A DNA stretch of 64,000 bases. Origin: Ahniella sp. (GTDB lineage: Bacteria; Pseudomonadota; Gammaproteobacteria; Xanthomonadales; Ahniellaceae). The position numbers and the translations under genes were made by a program. This document shows, one piece after another, positions 1-10,284 of this stretch. The stretch covers positions 124,001 through 188,000 of the forward strand of contig JADJRU010000009.1 of NCBI GenBank assembly GCA_016712105.1, in the 5' to 3' direction. Below the pieces are notes generated by a model. It had not been told where the DNA came from. It saw nothing but the letters and a program-made list of their open reading frames with translations, and made no database searches. Position 1 is the stretch's first letter. Each line of letters starts with the position of its first letter.

Positions 1-1600
1 TCTCCGGCTCGAGGTCGGCCGCGAACGTATCAAACGCTGCCTGGGTGGTGGGGAACGGACCGCTGACACCGGGACGGAACGCCGACATGTTCTCGGTGTA
101 ACTGCCGAACAGCTCCACGCCGTCACCCAGACCGTACCGCAAGCCCAACTGCGGCATGAAGTTGTCCTTGGCCTCGATGGTGCCCGAAGCGCGCGTACCG
201 ATGAGGCTCACTGCATCGATCTCGACATCACTGCCCTTGAAGCCGACGTCGACCGTCATCAAGCCATCCATGAGGTCGATCCGATCAGTGACGAAATACT
301 GCATCGTGTCGGTATCGAAACGCTGCCGGAACACACGCACGGCCGGATTGCGGTAGAAGAAGATGTCATCCGGCGCACCGGACAACAGGTAGAAATTGCG
401 CTGCAGGCCGTGCACGCTGGTTTCGGTCCAGAGTCCGGCCTCGATGGTGTGCGCACCAAGACTCAGGCTCAGCGAAGGCATGTAGCCGGTTCGCTCGATG
501 TCGTATTCCGTGGTGCGCAGAGCGATCGGAATGGTGGGCGACGACGCGGCATAAGGTGTGGCCCAATGTCCCTGGCCTTCATTCCGGTGGTAATAACCTA
601 CGAGTTTGGTGCTGAGCGCGTCGTTGACGTCCCACTCCATGGTCAGCGAGGCCAGATCGTCGTCTCGCAGCCCGCGGCCGAGATAATAGGCGTCGTCCAG
701 TGAGTTGACGGCGCCCTGGAAATTGCCGCGAGCCGCGGCCAGCGCACGCTGCCAATCACCCTGGTAGTTGTCCCAGTCCCAGCCCAGGCGCTGCTGTGAT
801 TCGAGCGAGAGATCGGCGTAGTCCGTTTCCTCGCGACGCGAGGTTGCTGCGTAGGCGGCCAAGGACCAGACGTCTTGCTGATAGAGCGCCTTGCCGTTGA
901 ACTGCCACTGTTGCTGGGGACCCTCGCCTTTCCACTTGTCGGTTTCGGAGTACACGCCACTCACGTAGCTGGACAGACCATTGTGCTCACCCGTATCGAG
1001 GCTGAGGAAGGTCCGGCGGGCGTTGTCACTGCCGATCATCTGCGACGCGCGCGCGGCGTACTCAAGCGACGGGTCACGCGTAAAGAACTGCGCCGTGCCA
1101 CCCAAGTTGCTCGACGAGGCTGTGCTGATCGCACCGGCACCCTGCGCCAGCTCCACGTATTCAACGTTCTCCGAAATGGCGGCACGACTCACATGCAGGC
1201 CATTGTGATTGCCATAACTCATGTCGCCCAGCGGAATGCCATCCAGCGTGAACCCAAGCTGGTTCTGATTGAAGCCGCGGACGGTGATTCGGGTGGACCA
1301 CTCGTACGCACCAAAAGGATCCGACGAAGTGAAATTGACACCAGGCAGTTTGCCCATGACCTTCAAGGGGCTGGTACCAGGCACGGCACGCTTGAGTTCA
1401 GCGGCGTCGAGCACCTGCACCTGACGGGTTTCACCCTCACCGATCACCGAAATCGTGGCGAGACCTTTGGCGCTTGTTGCTTCGGCATTGGTCTCGGCGT
1501 CTGCGGCAGCGTCTGCTTCAGCAACGCTGTTGGCCATGGTCATGGGCGCCATCAGCGCCAACGTGATCGCGACTGTCAGCGCGTGGGTACGGATCTTCAC
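1..1600 (-). CDS. TonB-dependent outer-membrane receptor, N-terminal part (runs off the window start)
   Basis: The minus strand is open from a GTG codon at 1600 to the window edge, about 533 codons. The GTG start is chosen because an AAGGA ribosome site lies about 9 bases upstream and a signal peptide follows directly (KIRTHALTVAITLALM, likely cleaved near AMTMA/NS). After an Ala/Glu-rich linker comes a plug domain, about residues 45-170, with ATISVIGEG (a possible TonB box), the stretch RITVRGFNQNQLGFTLDGIP and a Gly/Ser-rich plug end (SSSNLGGTAQFF). The remainder has alternating aromatic/hydrophobic beta-barrel strands. By family it is an energy-coupled outer-membrane transporter that takes up a ligand with TonB-ExbBD; the substrate cannot be read from sequence. 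The C-terminal barrel and terminal aromatic residue lie outside the window. No frame break is seen. Confidence 0.9.
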   Translation of the reverse strand, partial: MKIRTHALTVAITLALMAPMTMANSVAEADAAADAETNAEATSAKGLATISVIGEGETRQVQVLDAAELKRAVPGTSPLKVMGKLPGVNFTSSDPFGAYEWSTRITVRGFNQNQLGFTLDGIPLGDMSYGNHNGLHVSRAAISENVEYVELAQGAGAISTASSSNLGGTAQFFTRDPSLEYAARASQMIGSDNARRTFLSLDTGEHNGLSSYVSGVYSETDKWKGEGPQQQWQFNGKALYQQDVWSLAAYAATSRREETDYADLSLESQQRLGWDWDNYQGDWQRALAAARGNFQGAVNSLDDAYYLGRGLRDDDLASLTMEWDVNDALSTKLVGYYHRNEGQGHWATPYAASSPTIPIALRTTEYDIERTGYMPSLSLSLGAHTIEAGLWTETSVHGLQRNFYLLSGAPDDIFFYRNPAVRVFRQRFDTDTMQYFVTDRIDLMDGLMTVDVGFKGSDVEIDAVSLIGTRASGTIEAKDNFMPQLGLRYGLGDGVELFGSYTENMSAFRPGVSGPFPTTQAAFDTFAADLEPE

Positions 1601-1872
1601 GGTAATTTTTCCTTCAAGTGTTTCTGTCGCCCAAGGACCGTCTTTGCGCTCGGCGACCGACTGTGCGCAAGGCCTGTGAAAAATGCCTCGGCAGCATGCA
1701 GAGCGACGGTGACAACGAAAATGCAACGACATGACTCGTTCGCGACAACTGGTGACACCGATGGCACCGGAGACACTCTCTAGCCTGATGAGCCGGATCA
1801 GTCTGCAGGCTCGCCAGCTCGGCTCGGTTCGCCTTATGCTGCGACGTATCCTGTCAACCTGCACCTCGACTC

Positions 1873-3165
1873 ATGTCAAACGATTCTTTCCACTACAGCA
1901 ACGCCGCGCGTCAACAGATTGGTCCGGTCACACGTGCGCAACTTCAGCAGGCGATGCTCGGACCGGCCTGGTTTGCCAGGGCGATGATCTGGCAGGAAGG
2001 TTGGGACACTTGGTTGCCTTGGGTGGAAGCGGCGAACAGGCTGGGGCTTCGGCAGCCAACGGCAACAACTGGCCAACGCATGCCGCCGATCCCAACGGAC
2101 GAGCCTGCTGGTACTGATGAGCCTTCGCCGGCCGTGGCAGAAGCGCCCCTCCATCGAGGAACCGGAAACGTCTATGCCCCGCCGACCGCGGCCCTTTACG
2201 GACGCGATGAAGCGTCCGCAGCACTTGACTATGCGTCCTTCCTGACTCGATTCGCAGCCTGGTTCGTCGACCGCATCTTGCTGATCGGCCTGGCGTTCTT
2301 GAGTCTGGTGATCGTCTCCTTGGTGGCGCCGCTCGTCGGACTCGACAAATCGATCAGCGATGCGATCGCCGGCATGGCCATTCTTGCGGCAATGCTCCTG
2401 CTGCCATGCGTCTATTTCATTTATTTCGAACAAACCGCCTCGGGTGCCACCCCGGGAAAACGACTGCTCGGGATTCGTGTAGCCAATCTGGATGGCCAAC
2501 GCATCAGCCTCGGGGCCTCGTTCGCGAGAACCCTGGTAGCGGGCATCTCCAGCATGTTCTACAGCATCGGACATCTGGTGGCGCTGTTCACCGAGCGGAA
2601 TCAAGCTGTCCATGATCTGCTCGCCAGCACGGTCGTGATCCACGCAACGCCGCGCCCAGGATTCGACGCGACGGGCCGAACACGGCAGTCCGGTATGGGC
2701 CGCGGAACGGGTTTGTTTGCCCTGATCCTGGTCGGCATCTTTGCCATTACGGTCATCGCAATCATCGCTGCCATTACGTTGCCGGCTTACCAGGACTTCA
2801 CACGCCGGAGCCACGTGACCCAAGCGATGAACGACACAGCCGATCTTCGTGCCAGGATTCAGCTCCACCAGGAACAGAACAATGGTTTGTGCCCCAGAAA
2901 TGGACAACCTCCGTTCGACCAGGCCTCGGCCTATCAAGGCAAGTTCCATGCTGCCGTCGAGTTTGGCCCGCAATACCCGGGGGAACCAGAAAGCTGCATG
3001 GCCCTCATCACCATTGCCAACACGAATGCTCCATCACTGGATCAGGCGGTTGTGAAGATGGTGTTGTCAGCCGATGGCCAGTGGATTTGCAGCAACGTCA
3101 GCATTCCTGAACGGCATCTGCCTTCGAAATGTCGCAATACCGGTGTTGAGCAAGGGCCGGAGTGA
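1873..3165 (+). CDS. GYF_2 - RDD - type IV pilin-like fusion membrane protein
   Basis: A 430-residue protein with three recognisable parts. Residues about 5-50 (FHYSNAARQQIGPV ... IWQEGWDTWLPW) match the GYF_2/DUF4339 pattern of an aromatic start, a QxGPV-type core and a W-E-G-W-x-x-W end. Residues about 115-260 form an RDD domain with several membrane segments and FLTRFAAWFVDRILL and TPGKRLLGIRV signatures. Residues about 275-430 look like a type IV pilin without its leader: a hydrophobic helix ending ITLPAYQDFTRRSHVTQAM, then a globular part with four cysteines that ends like many pilins (WIC ... LPSKCR). The prepilin peptidase site and Glu5 are not visible, so it is probably not assembled as a classical pilin. 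The gene stands alone, convergent with the acetyltransferase. Function unknown; membrane location is well supported. Confidence 0.85.
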   Translation: MSNDSFHYSNAARQQIGPVTRAQLQQAMLGPAWFARAMIWQEGWDTWLPWVEAANRLGLRQPTATTGQRMPPIPTDEPAGTDEPSPAVAEAPLHRGTGNVYAPPTAALYGRDEASAALDYASFLTRFAAWFVDRILLIGLAFLSLVIVSLVAPLVGLDKSISDAIAGMAILAAMLLLPCVYFIYFEQTASGATPGKRLLGIRVANLDGQRISLGASFARTLVAGISSMFYSIGHLVALFTERNQAVHDLLASTVVIHATPRPGFDATGRTRQSGMGRGTGLFALILVGIFAITVIAIIAAITLPAYQDFTRRSHVTQAMNDTADLRARIQLHQEQNNGLCPRNGQPPFDQASAYQGKFHAAVEFGPQYPGEPESCMALITIANTNAPSLDQAVVKMVLSADGQWICSNVSIPERHLPSKCRNTGVEQGPE

Positions 3166-3227
3166 CGCATGTGAACACGATTGATCTGCGCTCGCCGAGT
3201 GCAAAGCCTGCTGCCTGCGACCGTCAC

Positions 3228-3746
3228 TCAAGGGGATTCGCTGCGTTTCCGTGCAGTACCGGCAGCAACCGCCTGAAGCGATACCTTCTTGGTGCCGCCC
3301 GATACCCACTGGGTGCCGATCTCGGTGAATCCGAACCGGTCGTGGAATGCCCGCGAAGACGGATTCGGCGGCACGAGGTTGTACTCACAGGTGATCGTGT
3401 CGAGTCCTTGTGTCCGCGCAAAGGCAAACAGATCGTCGTACAAGATACTGCCGATCCCGCGACCGGAAAACGCCGACCCCACCACGATCCGGTCGACATA
3501 GAGGAAATGGGCAAATCGGGATGCGAACCAGCGGAAGTTGTCGTTCACGTAGGGCGCGCCGTCGCGAAGTGCGATCAGAAAGCCCGCAATCTGCTCGCCG
3601 ACGGTCACCACTTTGGCATGACACGACATGGCGACCAGCGACCGAAGCCGCGTGACATCCATGGGACTGGTTTGTTGCACCTCGGCGTCGTTGAGACCGA
3701 GAATGCTGTCGAAATCCGACTCGACGATCAAACGAAGTTCGCTCAT
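3228..3746 (-). CDS. GNAT family N-acetyltransferase
   Basis: A 172-residue protein. The ATG at 3746 (MSELRLIVES) is preferred over the TTG four codons upstream because GGGAG lies about five bases before it. It shows the GNAT fold signatures: beta-strand 4 with RIVVGSAFSGRGIGSILYDD (the acetyl-CoA loop Q/RxxGxG/A is present as FSGRGIGS) and the C-terminal motif SSRAFHDRFGFTEIG typical of the V-shaped strand region. It would transfer an acetyl group from acetyl-CoA to an unknown amine. The middle segment APYVNDNFRWFASRFAHFLYVDR resembles bacterial GNAT proteins annotated only by family. It is convergent with the fusion gene ending at 3165, and a palindromic repeat array lies upstream, so it is probably transcribed alone. 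Confidence 0.85.
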   Translation of the reverse strand: MSELRLIVESDFDSILGLNDAEVQQTSPMDVTRLRSLVAMSCHAKVVTVGEQIAGFLIALRDGAPYVNDNFRWFASRFAHFLYVDRIVVGSAFSGRGIGSILYDDLFAFARTQGLDTITCEYNLVPPNPSSRAFHDRFGFTEIGTQWVSGGTKKVSLQAVAAGTARKRSESP

Positions 3747-3817
3747 ATCGTCTCCCAAGCAGCGGTGATTACCTGATTGTCGCAGAGTATGGCCCGTCGC
3801 CAGCGTTCCCTCATCTG

Positions 3818-4049
3818 CCCTTCGGGCATCTTCTCCCGCACGCGGGAGAAGAACATGAGATCGACAGTCTTTTCAGCCTTCGGGCATCTTCTCCCGCACG
3901 CGGGAGGAGAACATATTGCAGATCGACAGCTTTTTTCAGCCTTCGGGCATCTTCTCCCGCACGCGGGAGAAGAATCAGCGAAATGCCTTGGATCTGCCTT
4001 CTCCCGTTTCACGGGAGAAGGTGGTCCGCAGGACCGGATGAGGGGCAGA
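3818..4049. repeat. REP-like palindromic repeat array
   Basis: Three near-identical units (about 3818-3853, 3877-3911, 3939-3973) share CCTTCGGGCATCTTCTCCCG followed by the complementary CGCGGGAGAAGAA, giving a CTCCCGC/GCGGGAG stem. A fourth, divergent unit (about 3996-4049) reads CTCCCGTTTCACGGGAG, then GGTGGTCCGCAGGACCGGATGAGGGG. The last element recurs at 43308-43394 with a changed but still paired stem. This fills most of the 366 bases between the acetyltransferase and thiC. Likely roles are mRNA end stabilisation or partial termination for thiC. Confidence 0.85.
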
Positions 4050-4112
4050 CCGGCCCGAAGTTTGGCCTATCACCGGAGTCCTCAATCAGAGGCCTTCCGG
4101 ATCGATGAACCA

Positions 4113-5990
<1,878 letters not shown>

Positions 5991-6044
5991 GGATACTCCT
6001 CCAGACGCAATGAACCCCATGAGGCACGCCGTGGGCCTGCCCAT

Positions 6045-6136
6045 GAAGCTCCCTACGCCGTGTTCAGACGGATCAGGTTCGAAGGGTGTTTCTCAGCCCG
6101 CGCTGCCGGTAAAGGCCCGCGGGCACCCCCGCTTCG
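6045..6136 (-). promoter_or_regulatory. TPP (THI box) riboswitch upstream of thiC
   Basis: Read on the minus strand, the leader contains the hallmark TPP aptamer pieces in order: GGGGTGCCC at the P1/P2 start, GCGGGCTGAGAAACACCC, CTTCGAACCTGATC, and the closing ACGGCGTAGGGAGCTTC. The CUGAGA and ACCUGAUC elements are the pyrimidine-binding core. It ends about 55 bases before the thiC start, which fits control of translation initiation, as in many gammaproteobacteria; no obvious U-tract terminator is visible between them. Confidence 0.96.
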
Positions 6137-6293
6137 TGAACGCATGATAGCTGGAACTGCTTCATGCCGGTGTGTCGAGCCGATGGTTGATCGATTGGGT
6201 CTGGATTTCCCGCGTTGTCGGAATGCGGACCCAAGTTCTTTCCGCCGCGCTGAATTCGTCTTCATTTGTCCCCAAAACTCCTAGGGAACTTTC

Positions 6294-6533
6294 ATGAACC
6301 CACGCATGCTCGTACCAACCCTGATCCTCACGATGACATACATTCTCCCGTGCGCCCAAGCATCCTGCCGGAGCGAATTCGAGAGTTACAGGGATGCCCA
6401 GGAAGCCTATGAAAATGCGTGCCCCGGTGAAGAGGGCTCCGAGCAGACGTGCGAGACCTTGCAGGAAACTCGGGATGACGCGTTCAACGAATGGAGAGAC
6501 TGCCAGCGCACCGTCGAAACAGGACCTCAATGA
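6294..6533 (+). CDS. Small secreted four-cysteine protein, function unknown
   Basis: A 79-residue ORF with a plausible ribosome site (AGGGAA about 6 bases before the ATG). The first 23 residues (MNPRMLVPTLILTMTYILPC ...) are a signal peptide, with likely cleavage after AQA. The mature part is about 56 residues, very acidic, with four cysteines spaced C-17-C-9-C-16-C and heptad-like Glu/Asp/Arg pattern. This suggests two helices joined by disulfides (a helical hairpin). It diverges from thiC and its riboswitch and is followed by a repeat array. No family was recognised. It could be a chance ORF, but the signal peptide and cysteine pattern make a real gene likely. Confidence 0.6.
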   Translation: MNPRMLVPTLILTMTYILPCAQASCRSEFESYRDAQEAYENACPGEEGSEQTCETLQETRDDAFNEWRDCQRTVETGPQ

Positions 6534-6739
6534 CGCGCAAAGCCTCCATGACACGTGTGTGCGCTGAGCCGTAATCCCGTGATTCGAAGAGTCAGGCTGT
6601 CGATGTCGACCCAGTAGCTGCACGCTACTGAGCGCCATAGTGTCATTACAGGCTCGCCCGGGTCGGTGAGCCTGTTTGTGCACCAATGCACCGTTTTGAG
6701 GGGACTCCTGATGCCTCAAGGCCTTGGCACGGATTCACC

Positions 6740-7385
6740 ACGAGCCGTCATTACGAAGACGGCGAAGCGGGCTGTGGCCATCTCGTTCTGGCCTCGGACT
6801 TGATCACAAGCACGAGATTGCCGCGCCCTTCGGGCTCGCAATGACAAGGCATGGTGAATCGGTACCGCACTTCGCTCCGTTCACGGGATGTTGTCGTCAG
6901 TCATCCCGACCGTCCGCACCCCACGATGTCATTGCGAGGAGCGCAGCGACGCGGCAATCTCGTACTTGCCTCGCGCTTTGTCGCTGGCACGAGATTGCCG
7001 CGCCCTTCGGGCTCGCAATGACGAGGCATGGTGAATCGGTGCCGCACTTCGCTCCGTTCACGGGATGTTGTCGTCAGTCATCCCGACCGTCCGCACCCCC
7101 ACGATGTCATTGCGAGGAGCGCAGCGACGCGGCAATCTCGTACTTGCCTCGCGCTTTGTCGCAAGCACGAGATTGCCGCGCCCTTCGGGCTCGCAATGAC
7201 GAGGCATGGTTAATCGGTGCCGCACTTCGCTCCGTTCACGGGATGTTGTCGTCAGTCATCCCGACCGCCCACACTTCCAACATGTCATTGCGAGGAGCGC
7301 AGCGACGCGGCAATCTCGTGCTTGCCTCAGGCTTTGATCGCAAGCACTGGGATTGCCGCGCCCTTCGGGCTCGCAATGACAGCAA
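6740..7385. repeat. Tandem array of a ~178-bp unit containing a dispersed palindromic element
   Basis: The marker CACGAGATTGCCGCGCCCTT recurs at 6811, 6988 and 7166, and with one change at 7345, giving a period of 177-179 bases. Each unit holds ATGTCATTGCGAGGAGCGCA ... CGGCAATCTCGT and, about 45 bases later, its near-complement ending GGGCTCGCAATGAC, so each unit can fold as a long hairpin. A degenerate first copy starts near 6740 (CGTCATTACGAAGACGG). The inter-palindrome segment (TTCACGGGATGTTGTCGTC ...) is also conserved. This, with about 200 unremarkable bases before it, fills 6534-7410. The open frames across it are repeat-encoded, not genes. Confidence 0.9.
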
Positions 7386-7410
7386 ATTGCCGCTCGAACT
7401 TGCGACCGGA

Positions 7411-7923
7411 TCAGAACGCCCCAATCGCGTTGATCTTCGCCACCAACGCCGCCTTCTCTGCGTCGTCAATCGGCTGATGCCAATGCGCGATCAGGTACTG
7501 GTGTTCGGTCGGGACGAAGCCTACGGCCATGACCACTTCCCAGGCCCGTGCATCACCACAGTGACCGAAGAACGCGCGGCACGAACCTGCGTACTTCGCG
7601 AACGCGTACTTGAGGATGTGATGCAGGATGCCGCCATGCGCGCTGACGAGTTCGCGCTGCTTTTCGCTCATCAGCCGGATCACGTCACCGTCGGTACACG
7701 AACCACCCGAGAGATACACGTCGCCATGCGGCGTCATGTGTGAATAGCCGGCTACGTGGTACGCGCCGTAGTTGTCCTGGAAGAAACACACGAGGTGCTT
7801 CTCGAAATCAGGCGGTTCCTGGCGATATTTGCGGCGGAAGATCTTTTGGCCGAACGGCGTCGAATGATCGACTTCCGTGATCGACAGGAACGGGCTCAGG
7901 GCTTCGGGAAGCGAATAACTCAT
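7411..7923 (-). CDS. Conserved-looking hypothetical protein downstream of pyrC
   Basis: A 170-residue protein starting MSYSLPEALSPFL, 7 bases after the pyrC stop, so it is probably cotranscribed and possibly translationally coupled. I do not recognise a named family. The sequence has a soluble alpha/beta look, with a Gly/Ser/Cys loop (HGDVYLSGGSCTDGD), a helix (GGILHHILKYAFAKYA) and RAFFGHCGDARAWEVVMAVG followed by FVPTEHQYLIAHW. The last part resembles the C-terminal GF strand of GNAT-like folds, but the acetyl-CoA motif is unclear. Base usage matches the neighbours and there is no signal peptide. Its position suggests a housekeeping rather than a mobile gene. Confidence 0.75.
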   Translation of the reverse strand: MSYSLPEALSPFLSITEVDHSTPFGQKIFRRKYRQEPPDFEKHLVCFFQDNYGAYHVAGYSHMTPHGDVYLSGGSCTDGDVIRLMSEKQRELVSAHGGILHHILKYAFAKYAGSCRAFFGHCGDARAWEVVMAVGFVPTEHQYLIAHWHQPIDDAEKAALVAKINAIGAF

Positions 7924-7930
7924 CGGGGAT

Positions 7931-8965
7931 TCAAACCTTCAGTTGCCAGGACAGGGTTTCGCCGGCGGCGAGTGGTACGACTTGCTTGCTGCCGAACCCC
8001 ACGCTAGCGGGAATCGTGTAGGGCTTTCGCTCCAGCGTGACGCGCTCGGTGTGACGCGGCAGGCCATAGAAGTCGGCACCAAAGAAGCTGGCAAAGCCTT
8101 CCAGGCGATCCAGCGCACCGGCCTGTTCGAACGCCGTGGCATACAACTCCATGGCATGTAGTGCGGTGTAACAACCGGCGCAACCACAATCGGCTTCCTT
8201 GTCGCCCTGGGCATGAGGCGCCGAGTCGGTCCCCAGGAAAAACCTTGGGTTGCCGGACGTCACCGCGGCTACCAGCGCTTCACGATGCAACTCCCGCTTC
8301 AGTACGGGCAGGCAGTACCAATGCGGACGCACACCGCCCTTGAACAGTGCGTTGCGGTTGTACAGCAGGTGATGCGCGGTCACGGTGGCGGCGATCGCGC
8401 CGTCGGCATCCCGGACATAGTGCGCGGCATCGGCGGTGGTGATGTGTTCGAACACCACGCGCAATGCCGGAAAATCGCGGCGCAGCGGAATCAGCACTTC
8501 GTCGATGAACACACGCTCGCGGTCGAACACGTCGACGGCGCTATCGGTGACTTCACCATGAATCGCCAGTACCAGGCCTTCACGCTGCATGGCCTCGAGT
8601 GCGGGCCGGCACTTGGCCAGATCGGTCACGCCGAAGTCGGAGTTTGTCGTGGCGCCGGCCGGATACAACTTCACGGCATGTACGAAGCCACTGGCTTTTG
8701 CCTTCACGATTTCTTCGGGACTGGTGTTGTCGGTCAGGTACAGCGTCATCAGGGGTTCGAAGCGCATCCCTGCCGGCAATGCCGCGAGAATACGGGCCCG
8801 ATAGGCCGCGGCGAGTTCGACCGTCGTCACCGGCGGTTTCAGGTTCGGCATCACGATTGCTCTACCGAACTGTCGCGCGGTATGCGGCAAAACCGAAGCC
8901 AGTGCCTCGCCATCGCGAAGGTGCAAGTGCCAATCATCAGGCCGAACGATTTCAAGCTGGTGCAT
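7931..8965 (-). CDS. pyrC: Dihydroorotase (class II, PyrC type)
   Basis: Catalyses reversible cyclisation of N-carbamoyl-aspartate to dihydroorotate in pyrimidine synthesis. The protein is 344 residues, the usual length of the E. coli-type enzyme. Metal ligands are visible: H13 and H15 in RPDDWHLHLRDG, the carbamylated lysine in HAVKLYPAGATTNS, then HGEVTD, FEHITT and the Asp in FLGTDSAPH. The catalytic loop and substrate Arg (YRARILAALPAG) are also present. Start MHQLEIVRPD is chosen by homology and a GAAGAAG site upstream; an ATG seven codons earlier (8986) is the alternative. It diverges from trpB with little space between. Confidence 0.96.
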   Translation of the reverse strand: MHQLEIVRPDDWHLHLRDGEALASVLPHTARQFGRAIVMPNLKPPVTTVELAAAYRARILAALPAGMRFEPLMTLYLTDNTSPEEIVKAKASGFVHAVKLYPAGATTNSDFGVTDLAKCRPALEAMQREGLVLAIHGEVTDSAVDVFDRERVFIDEVLIPLRRDFPALRVVFEHITTADAAHYVRDADGAIAATVTAHHLLYNRNALFKGGVRPHWYCLPVLKRELHREALVAAVTSGNPRFFLGTDSAPHAQGDKEADCGCAGCYTALHAMELYATAFEQAGALDRLEGFASFFGADFYGLPRHTERVTLERKPYTIPASVGFGSKQVVPLAAGETLSWQLKV

Positions 8966-9069
8966 GGATGTCTTCTTCACGAACATGAGGACTGGAATTT
9001 ACCAGCATGCACAACAGGCATGACACAATGAACGCTTGTCTATCCCGTCTTATGACCAAAGGTTTGTCC

Positions 9070-10284
9070 ATGTCCGATCCGACCATCGATTACCACCAGA
9101 TGCCCGACGCGCGGGGCCACTTCGGCCCGTACGGCGGACGTTTTGTCGCCGACACCCTGATGGCGCCGCTGCAGGAACTTGCTGAAGCGTATGAACAGCT
9201 CAAACGCGATCCGGAGTTGCAGGCCGAACTCGACGACGACCTGCATCACTATGTCGGCCGCCCCAGTCCGATCTATCACGCCAAACGACTGAGCTCGCTG
9301 GTCGGCGGTGCGCAGATCCTGCTGAAGCGTGAAGACCTCAACCACACCGGCGCACACAAGATCAACAACACGATCGGCCAGGCCCTGCTCGCGAAGCGTA
9401 TGGGCAAGACCCGCATCATCGCCGAAACCGGCGCCGGCCAGCACGGCGTGGCCAGTGCCACGGTCGCGGCACGGCTCGGTCTGGAATGTGTGGTCTACAT
9501 GGGTGCAACCGACATCCAGCGCCAGGCCATCAACGTATTCCGCATGAAACTGCTGGGCGCCACCGTGGTGCCGGTGACCAGCGGCTCCCAAACGCTCAAG
9601 GACGCGCTGAACGAAGCCTTGCGCGACTGGGTCACGAACGTCCACAACACCTTCTACATCATCGGCACAGTGGCCGGTCCGCACCCCTACCCCATGCTGG
9701 TCCGCGACTTCAACGCCGTGGTCGGCCGCGAAGCGCGTGCGCAGATGCTGGCCGAATACGGCCGCCTGCCGGATGCCATTTCGGCCTGTGTCGGCGGCGG
9801 CTCGAATGCCATCGGCCTGTTCCATCCGTTCCTGAACGACCCGTCGGTGGCCATCTATGGCGCCGAAGCCGCCGGTCATGGACTGGAAACAGGCGAACAC
9901 GCGGCGTCTCTTTCGGCTGGTCGCCCGGGTGTGCTGCACGGAAATCGCACCTACCTGTTGTGTGATGAGAACGGCCAGGTGCGGGATACCCACTCGGTAT
10001 CGGCCGGTCTGGACTATCCGGGTGTCGGCCCCGAACACGCTTGGCTGAAAGATACTGGCCGCGCGCAGTACCTCGGTATCACCGATGCCGAGGCCATGTC
10101 GGCGTTCCATCAGCTGGCGCGCGCCGAAGGCATTCTGGCGGCGCTGGAGTCAAGCCACGCGGTCGCTCAGGGCATCAAGCTCGCCCGTGACCTGCCGAAG
10201 GACAAACTGGTCCTCGTGAACCTGTCCGGCCGGGGCGACAAGGACGTGCAGACGATCGCGCGCCTGGAGGGCATTTCCCTGTGA
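9070..10284 (+). CDS. trpB: Tryptophan synthase beta subunit
   Basis: Condenses indole with serine to make tryptophan, using PLP, in the alpha2-beta2 complex with TrpA. The protein is 404 residues. The start MSDPTIDYHQMPDARGHFGP is preferred (AAAGG upstream); in-frame ATGs upstream would give N-terminal extensions unlike the family. Visible landmarks: YGGRFVADTL, the PLP lysine K97 in HTGAHKINNTIGQ, the ammonium/indole tunnel region ETGAGQHGVASATVAARLG, the phosphate-binding loop CVGGGSNAIG, and the C-terminal NLSGRGDKD. It overlaps trpA by four bases (GTGA), so the two are translationally coupled. No anthranilate genes are nearby, so the trp genes are split, as is common in this group. Confidence 0.98.
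   Translation: MSDPTIDYHQMPDARGHFGPYGGRFVADTLMAPLQELAEAYEQLKRDPELQAELDDDLHHYVGRPSPIYHAKRLSSLVGGAQILLKREDLNHTGAHKINNTIGQALLAKRMGKTRIIAETGAGQHGVASATVAARLGLECVVYMGATDIQRQAINVFRMKLLGATVVPVTSGSQTLKDALNEALRDWVTNVHNTFYIIGTVAGPHPYPMLVRDFNAVVGREARAQMLAEYGRLPDAISACVGGGSNAIGLFHPFLNDPSVAIYGAEAAGHGLETGEHAASLSAGRPGVLHGNRTYLLCDENGQVRDTHSVSAGLDYPGVGPEHAWLKDTGRAQYLGITDAEAMSAFHQLARAEGILAALESSHAVAQGIKLARDLPKDKLVLVNLSGRGDKDVQTIARLEGISL

Noticed and set aside
6740..7385. A CRISPR array
   Set aside because: The units are about 178 bases with conserved inter-unit sequence, so there are no unique spacers and no cas genes.
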